A stretch of DNA of 25,682 nt from a virus: positions 1 through 25,682 of IMG/VR virus record IMGVR_UViG_3300031746_000154; one strand, written 5' to 3'. This document shows, piece after piece, positions 20,785 through 25,682 of the stretch (positions are counted from its first letter, which is position 1; every line of letters starts with the position of its first letter). Both the position numbers and the translations under genes were made by a program. The notes beneath the pieces were generated by a model. It was not told where the DNA came from. It saw nothing but the letters and a program-made list of their open reading frames with translations, and ran no database searches.

Positions 20785-21035
20785 GGCGAGCGCAGAACCC
20801 GCCGGAGATGAGCGATGCCGACTTGGATGCGTGGAACTTCTACACGGGCAATGCGACGGTCTTCGTCCGCGACTTTGGCCTTATGCCTGAACTCCTGCGC
20901 GGCAAGGGTCACGAGGGAGCAGAGAAGGAACTCTTTATGAATAAACTCGCCGTCATCCACGACGGAGTCCTAGAGGCTACGCGCTCTAATGGCCGCAGGG
21001 ACTCCGACCCCGACCTCCTAGAAGGAGACCTGTAA
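20712..21035 (+). CDS. Tail assembly chaperone, -1 frame extension (gpT-like)
   Basis: After a -1 shift at the slippery site the ribosome reads CTG at 20712 and continues for 107 codons to TAA 21033-21035, giving a fusion of about 234 residues with the upstream protein. Codons between the slip and ATG 20748 are open and code RRFLLWFADYG-like residues. ATG 20748 has no ribosome binding site, so independent translation is unlikely. The extension is acidic and helical (SDADLDAWNFYTGNATV, AEKELFMNKLAVIHDG), as in gpT-like domains that contact the tail tube. The tape measure ATG overlaps its stop. Confidence 0.85.
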   Translation: MRRFLLWFADYGMVCDWSAVGEGSGRAQNPPEMSDADLDAWNFYTGNATVFVRDFGLMPELLRGKGHEGAEKELFMNKLAVIHDGVLEATRSNGRRDSDPDLLEGDL

Positions 21036-23437
21036 TGGCTGACATTAAATTCGTCGTCAGCGTCGATGCCGAAAAGGGAACGGCAACGATGGCTCGATTC
21101 ACAGCCGAGGTCAAGAAATCCGGTGACGCGGGCGCGGGCGCGGGCGCTCAGCACGCAACGGCGGCAGGCAAGGTCTCCGGCCTGTGGAAGGAAATGGCTA
21201 TCGGGCAGATGGTCGCGCAGGGCGTGAACAAGACCTTCCGCGCGATGAAGGACTTCTTGGGCGACAGCGTGAAGGCCGCTACCGAGGCCGAGGACTCGCA
21301 GAACGCGCTGAAGGCCGCTCTGGAAATCACGGGCCGCTCCGTAGAGGGCAACACAGAGGCGTATAACGACTTCGCCGCCGCGATGATGAAGGAGACGGTC
21401 TACTCAGATGAGGCCGTTCGAAGCGCGGCGACCCTGATGCTCCAACTCACCGACCTCGACCAGAAGGGCGTTCAGCGCGCCATCAAGGGCGCGGCGGGCC
21501 TTGCTACGACTATGGGCATCGACCTGAACAGCGCGACCCGTATGGTCACGAAGGCGATGGAAGGCCAGACGACCGCCTTGCGCCGGGCCGGAATTATCGT
21601 GGACGAGAATCTTCCGAAGGAACAGAAACAGGCGAAGATGATGGAGGAGTTGGATAAACTCTATGCTCGTTCCACGGCTGAAGTAAAGTCGATGGGCGGT
21701 CAACTGAAGCAGGTCGGGAACTACTTCGACGAGGTGAAGGAAGGCGTCGGCGGAGCCATCGTCGGCAATGAGGATTTCCGAAAGATGGTCAAGTCCCTGA
21801 GCGAGGGTCTTATCAAGTTCGTGGACAGCGATAAGTTCAAACTCTGGCTCTCGGCCCTCACCGAAGTCATCGGCTCGGTCATAAAGTTCTTGGGCGGTCT
21901 GGGCAAGGCCGTCGTTGACGTAGAGAACAGGTTATTCGGCGCTAAGGGATGGGACGACTACGTCGCCACTCAGGAGAGGGTGAACGGCATTATTCAGGAA
22001 GGCATCAACGTCCAGACGTTGCGCCGGAAGGTCATCGACCAAGACATAATGACCGGGCAGGAATGGGCGAAGGCGCTGAAGGGCGTCGGATACAGTCACG
22101 CCGAACTCGTCAAACAAATCAAAGAGGGGAAGTTCGGTGAGGTCGCTCAGGCGGCGTTCACGGAACTCAAGACTGGGACTGTCGCGGCGAAGGCCGCTAT
22201 GGACGGGGCGAAGCCTGTCATCAACGAGACGGGCAACGCCCTGAAGGCGGCGGCAGAGAAGGCGTCAGCGCTGAAGGGTGAACTCAAACTCGTATTCGCC
22301 ACGGAAGTCCGTGACGAGATAGCGCAAGTTGAAGAAGCGATGCGGCTCTTTCAAGGGCAACTCTCCCCGAAGTCTGCGGGGGAATTGAAGACGAAACTCG
22401 ACGACCTGCGTGCCTCTCTCAAGGGCAACGAGACGGAGGCCGAGGCCGTCGAGCGCACGTTTAAAGAAGTCGGCATCAGGACGATACCGGAGATGGCTCA
22501 GCAAGCGGGCATCCTGTTCGCCGCGATGAGGCGGCTCGACGAGGAGTTCAAGGCCGGGAAGGTCGACGTCAACGAATACAAGGTCAAGACGAAATTACTG
22601 AACGATAAACTCAGCGATACCGCCGTCCTCGTCACGACTCAACTGCCGAAGTCCACGCGTAACTTACAGGCCATCTGGAACGCGTCTATGGGAAGTATGA
22701 ACTTGACGACAGGCGCGTTCACGACTAAGGCTCGCATCGACTTCGTCGCTCTCGGAGAGAAGTGGGGAGTGACGATGGGGAAGATAAAGGCGAACTGGGA
22801 TTTGGTCAGCGGGCAGATGAACGCCGTCTTTCAGCAGGCGCAGACGAACAAGGAAATCGGCATAGAGAACGAATACAAAAAGCGACTCGACTATATCAAC
22901 AAGACCGTCACCGACGAGGACGCGAAGGCGAAGGCTATCACCGCTCTGGAAGCAGAGTTCGAGATTCGCCGCACGAGCGCTCGGCGCGCAGGCGCGAAGC
23001 AACAAAAAGTATTCGGCATTATGAGCGCCATCATAAACACGGCAGAGGCGTTCACGAAGGCGCTGACTGCCGGGCCTATCATCGGGCCTATTCTGGCGGG
23101 CCTTATAGCGGCGATGGGCGCTGTCCAGATATCGCTCATTCGCTCTCAGCCGATACCGATGGCGAAGGGCGGCGTCTTTATGAGGCCGACGCAGATGCTC
23201 TCGTCAACGGGTCAGTCGTTTGAGTTCGGCGAGGGCGGAGAGGCGGAGATACTATCGCCGGAGAGCAAGATGCGGCAGGTCTTCCGCTCGGAACTCAGCG
23301 CGGGCGCACGCGGCGGAATGAAGACGGACGTGCGGGTCTACATAGGCGAGCGCGAGATAGAGGACTTCGTTGTCCGCACCGTGAACAAGAACCTGAAGGC
23401 ACGCCGCATACTCGTGCCGGGGGAGAGCCTGATATGA
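21035..23437 (+). CDS. Tape measure protein
   Basis: This 800-residue, mostly helical protein sets tail length and helps DNA entry. It begins with a strand (IKFVVSVDAEKG) and long Ala/Lys/Glu-rich helices. The NALKAALEITGRSVEGN segment, AATLMLQLTDLDQKGVQRAI, GLATTMGIDLNSATRMVTKAM and ALRRAGIIVDENLPKEQK match the TMP N-terminal core of siphophages. Hydrophobic stretches occur near residue 280 (VIGSVIKFLGGLGKAVV) and 675-705 (ALTAGPIIGPILAGLIAAMG). At about 0.15 nm per residue the tail would be near 120 nm. The ATG overlaps the chaperone stop (TAATG) after GAAGGAG. Confidence 0.93.
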   Translation: MADIKFVVSVDAEKGTATMARFTAEVKKSGDAGAGAGAQHATAAGKVSGLWKEMAIGQMVAQGVNKTFRAMKDFLGDSVKAATEAEDSQNALKAALEITGRSVEGNTEAYNDFAAAMMKETVYSDEAVRSAATLMLQLTDLDQKGVQRAIKGAAGLATTMGIDLNSATRMVTKAMEGQTTALRRAGIIVDENLPKEQKQAKMMEELDKLYARSTAEVKSMGGQLKQVGNYFDEVKEGVGGAIVGNEDFRKMVKSLSEGLIKFVDSDKFKLWLSALTEVIGSVIKFLGGLGKAVVDVENRLFGAKGWDDYVATQERVNGIIQEGINVQTLRRKVIDQDIMTGQEWAKALKGVGYSHAELVKQIKEGKFGEVAQAAFTELKTGTVAAKAAMDGAKPVINETGNALKAAAEKASALKGELKLVFATEVRDEIAQVEEAMRLFQGQLSPKSAGELKTKLDDLRASLKGNETEAEAVERTFKEVGIRTIPEMAQQAGILFAAMRRLDEEFKAGKVDVNEYKVKTKLLNDKLSDTAVLVTTQLPKSTRNLQAIWNASMGSMNLTTGAFTTKARIDFVALGEKWGVTMGKIKANWDLVSGQMNAVFQQAQTNKEIGIENEYKKRLDYINKTVTDEDAKAKAITALEAEFEIRRTSARRAGAKQQKVFGIMSAIINTAEAFTKALTAGPIIGPILAGLIAAMGAVQISLIRSQPIPMAKGGVFMRPTQMLSSTGQSFEFGEGGEAEILSPESKMRQVFRSELSAGARGGMKTDVRVYIGEREIEDFVVRTVNKNLKARRILVPGESLI

Positions 23438-24204
23438 CGCGCATACGCTTCGTCTACTACAATCTCTGGCAGAAGTATCCCGTCCTAGCGCGCTCAAGCG
23501 AGCATCCGCAGTTCCCGGCGGAAGAAACGCAGAACGATTCTCGGCAGTTCTTTTTCCGCTCGAAGTATGTGTCGGCGGGCGGTTCGCTCACGCAGAACAT
23601 AGACATCGACCTCGGCGTGGCGCAGGAGTATAACTTCGTCGCCGTCTTTGACCATAACGTGTCGTCGGGGAACACGGAGTTCAAGGTCTACGGCGCAGAC
23701 AACTCAGCGTTCTCGACGAACGTGGTCAGCGACACTATCACGTGGTATGCGGGTTCCGCGTTCGTGTTCTTGGGAACTGCCCGCACGAAGCGCTACATCC
23801 GCATCAAGGTCAACGACACCGGGGCCGGAACGAACTACATTCAACTCGGGAAGATTGTCGTCGGCAAGTATTTCGAGCCGAGCCGGAACTTCGTGAAGGG
23901 ATATCAGGACGGCTACGAGGACTTCAGCGAAGTGGAGTTCTCCGACTCGATGATGATGAGCGCGCTCCAGCGCCCTAAGCCGCGTGCGTTCGAACTGCCG
24001 TTCAACGGCGTCGACGACGCCTCTGCCGCAGGGTTCATAGCCATCCTAAACGAGTGCGGGCAGGGCGCACCGTTCGTCATCTGCCGCGACACAGCGAACC
24101 CGAACACGAACTCGTTCCTCGTCCGTCTCGATGGCTTGAACTATCCGCAGAACACGGGGCCGGGCCGATGGGACTGGGATGCCTCTCTCAAAGAGGTTCT
24201 GTAA
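23434..24204 (+). CDS. Distal tail-like protein, beta-sandwich domain
   Basis: This 256-residue protein follows the tape measure, the usual place for the Dit (distal tail) protein that starts the tail tip. It has a beta-sandwich stretch with F5/8-discoidin-like character (EYNFVAVFDHNVSSGNTEF, KRYIRIKVNDTGAGTNYIQL), then a conserved-looking C-terminal half (FVKGYQDGYEDFSEVEFSDS, FVICRDTANPNTNSF). An ATGA overlap joins it to the tape measure gene, after GGGGAG. Binding of a surface sugar is possible but not shown. Function by position is moderate. Confidence 0.6.
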   Translation: MTRIRFVYYNLWQKYPVLARSSEHPQFPAEETQNDSRQFFFRSKYVSAGGSLTQNIDIDLGVAQEYNFVAVFDHNVSSGNTEFKVYGADNSAFSTNVVSDTITWYAGSAFVFLGTARTKRYIRIKVNDTGAGTNYIQLGKIVVGKYFEPSRNFVKGYQDGYEDFSEVEFSDSMMMSALQRPKPRAFELPFNGVDDASAAGFIAILNECGQGAPFVICRDTANPNTNSFLVRLDGLNYPQNTGPGRWDWDASLKEVL

Positions 24205-25682
24205 ATGACCGCTCCTTCAAATCTCATAGCAACGGCGCTAGACAGCGACCGCATAAAACTTCAGTGGACTCCCGGCAACGACTACCAGTTCACGCTCATC
24301 GAGCGCTCAGCCGACGGCGGGTCGAACTACGCGCAGATAGACTCTATCCGCGGATACCAGACTTCTTACACCGACGACACGCCGCAGGACGGCAAGGAAT
24401 ACTACTACCAGATTCGCGGATATGCCGTAGAGCCGGAGGGATGGACTTCCTACTCGAACGCAGACAGCGCCATAACGCCGAACACTACGCCCGGTCTGCT
24501 GACCGGGACGTGTATCTCGCCGACTCAAATCAAACTGGACTGGTATGACCAGAGCGCGAACGAGACCGGGTTCAAGATTTACAAGGATGGCGCGTATCTC
24601 GATGTCGTCGGCGTGGGAGTCCAGACTTACACGGCAGGCACTCTCACTAGCGGTCAGTATTATAAGTTCAAGGTTCTGGCCTACAACTCTGTCGCTCCCG
24701 ATAGCGGGTTCTCGAACGAGGTCGAGGTCTTCACCTACGACCCGCCGAACGCGCCGTCAAATCTTGAGGCCGTGGCGGCATCGACGACTCAGTTGAATCT
24801 TTCTTGGCAGGACAACTCCGAAAACGAGCAGGACTTCCATATCGAGGAGAGTAGCACGGGGCCGTCCAGCGGGTTCAGCGAGGTCGCGATAGTCGGAGCA
24901 GGCGAGTCGGCATACCCGCGCACGGGCCTAAGCGGAGGGACGCAATACTGGTATCGCGTGAGGGCGCATAACACTAGCAACTACTCAGCCTACTGCGCCG
25001 TCGCTTCGGGCATCACGCAGGGAGCCGTCGCTAAGCCGGGGAACGTCCAGTTATTCAGCGCGAAGGGAACTGACGTCGAGATAATCTTTCAGGACAATTC
25101 CTCTGACGAGGACTATCACAGCATCGAGCGCAAGACGGGCGCAGGCAGTTACGCAGAGATAAAGCAACTCGAACCGAACCGGACTTATTTCAAAGACACG
25201 GGCCGCTCGCCGGGCGATGTCTGCTACTACCGGATTCGCGGGAAGCAAGGCGTCGTCTGGTCAGCATACTCGGACGAGGTCAGCATCACGACGCTCACTA
25301 CTCCCGCGACTCCGACGGGCCTCGCTGTCAGCGAGCAGGCCGACACGTGGCAGAGGCTCGCGTGGAACGCGAGCGCGGGCGCGCAAGGCTACGTTATAGA
25401 GCGCTCTCTGAACGGGTCTTCTTGGAGCGCCTATCTCACGATACAGCGTGGGGACGTGCTAACTCTTAAAGCGCAGGGCTTGAGCGCGGGAACGATTTAC
25501 TACTGGCGAATCTCAGCCTATAACGGCAACGGGACAAGCGCCGCCTCGTCGTCCGCGAACAGCACGACGGCGGCGGAATACTCCGAGAGCGCGTTCGAGC
25601 GCTACGCACGGCGAGCGAACCTGAATCTCGTCGTCCTGATTGAAGTGAATCCCCTAATCGAACTCGGCGGGTTCACGCTCAC
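24205..25682 (+). CDS. Tail tip/fibre protein with fibronectin type III repeats (partial)
   Basis: An open frame starts at ATG 24205 (AAAGAGG upstream) and runs off the right edge, giving 492 visible codons. It consists of about five fibronectin-III-like domains of 85-95 residues, each with a W at the second strand (LQWTPGND, LDWYDQSANETGF, LSWQDNSENEQDF, IIFQDNSSDEDYH, LAWNASAGAQGYV), an I-E-R/E-S strand, a Y-x-D/T turn, and a final YYY-x-I-R-x-Y/A-x-N strand. After the last domain (FERYARRANLNLVVLIEVNP) a new domain begins. Such repeats are typical of tail tip or side fibre proteins that touch the host surface. The 3' end lies outside the window. Confidence 0.85.
   Translation, partial: MTAPSNLIATALDSDRIKLQWTPGNDYQFTLIERSADGGSNYAQIDSIRGYQTSYTDDTPQDGKEYYYQIRGYAVEPEGWTSYSNADSAITPNTTPGLLTGTCISPTQIKLDWYDQSANETGFKIYKDGAYLDVVGVGVQTYTAGTLTSGQYYKFKVLAYNSVAPDSGFSNEVEVFTYDPPNAPSNLEAVAASTTQLNLSWQDNSENEQDFHIEESSTGPSSGFSEVAIVGAGESAYPRTGLSGGTQYWYRVRAHNTSNYSAYCAVASGITQGAVAKPGNVQLFSAKGTDVEIIFQDNSSDEDYHSIERKTGAGSYAEIKQLEPNRTYFKDTGRSPGDVCYYRIRGKQGVVWSAYSDEVSITTLTTPATPTGLAVSEQADTWQRLAWNASAGAQGYVIERSLNGSSWSAYLTIQRGDVLTLKAQGLSAGTIYYWRISAYNGNGTSAASSSANSTTAAEYSESAFERYARRANLNLVVLIEVNPLIELGGFTL

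Noticed and set aside
20748-21035. Independent gene starting at ATG 20748
   Set aside because: There is no ribosome binding site, the ATG sits in the middle of a stem-loop, and the frame is open back to the slippery site, so it is better explained as a frameshift extension.

Overview
The window is a 25.7 kb piece of a tailed double-stranded DNA phage (or prophage) genome. Every convincing gene lies on the + strand. Genes are packed head to tail, often with ATGA, GTGA or TAATG overlaps. The morphogenesis genes are of the HK97 type (large terminase, portal, S78 protease, HK97-fold capsid, gp6/gp10-like connectors), and an 800-residue tape measure follows a long tail-tube gene, so a siphovirus is most likely. 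No rRNA, tRNA, integrase or repressor is visible. The host cannot be named. Codon use is G+C-rich, but ATA, AGG and TAT are used more than the base composition alone would suggest, partly because of the site avoidance described below.

Layout. Positions 1-3890 hold recombination and replication genes: the tail of an upstream gene, an SSB-like protein, a palindromic intergenic spacer, a small zinc protein, a replisome organiser whose gene carries an origin-like cluster, three unrecognised small genes, a helicase-loader-like zinc protein and a RusA resolvase. Positions 3854-5476 hold small membrane proteins and an M15-type peptidase, which together look like a lysis module. Positions 5476-7513 hold a ParB/sulfiredoxin-fold protein overlapping a SplB-like radical SAM enzyme with extra cysteine clusters, just upstream of packaging. 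Positions 7513-9728 hold a 30-residue membrane peptide, the small terminase, two short coupled ORFs covering a block of DNA repeats, and the large terminase. Positions 9725-15601 hold a portal-MuF fusion, prohead protease, major capsid protein, a decoration candidate and small head genes. Positions 15613-19266 hold a repeat-rich fibre-like protein, connectors and a tail terminator candidate. Positions 19270-25682 hold tail tube, tail assembly chaperones joined by a -1 frameshift, tape measure, a Dit-like protein and a fibronectin-III tail protein that runs off the window.

The most striking observation is compositional. Reading the whole window by eye, I found no copy of GATC, GTAC, AGCT, TGCA or CATG, although roughly 90 of each would be expected by chance, while other palindromic tetramers (CTAG, ACGT, TCGA, GGCC, CCGG, GCGC) are present. 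Synonymous codons at codon junctions are chosen so that these sites do not form. This looks like extreme restriction-site avoidance, and it sits in the same genome as an uncharacterised ParB plus radical SAM pair that could act on DNA. Other notable signals are a textbook -1 frameshift site with a nested stem, spaced repeats between the terminase genes that look like a packaging site, an iteron-like origin inside the replication gene, and competing hairpins over the ribosome binding site of the holin-like gene.
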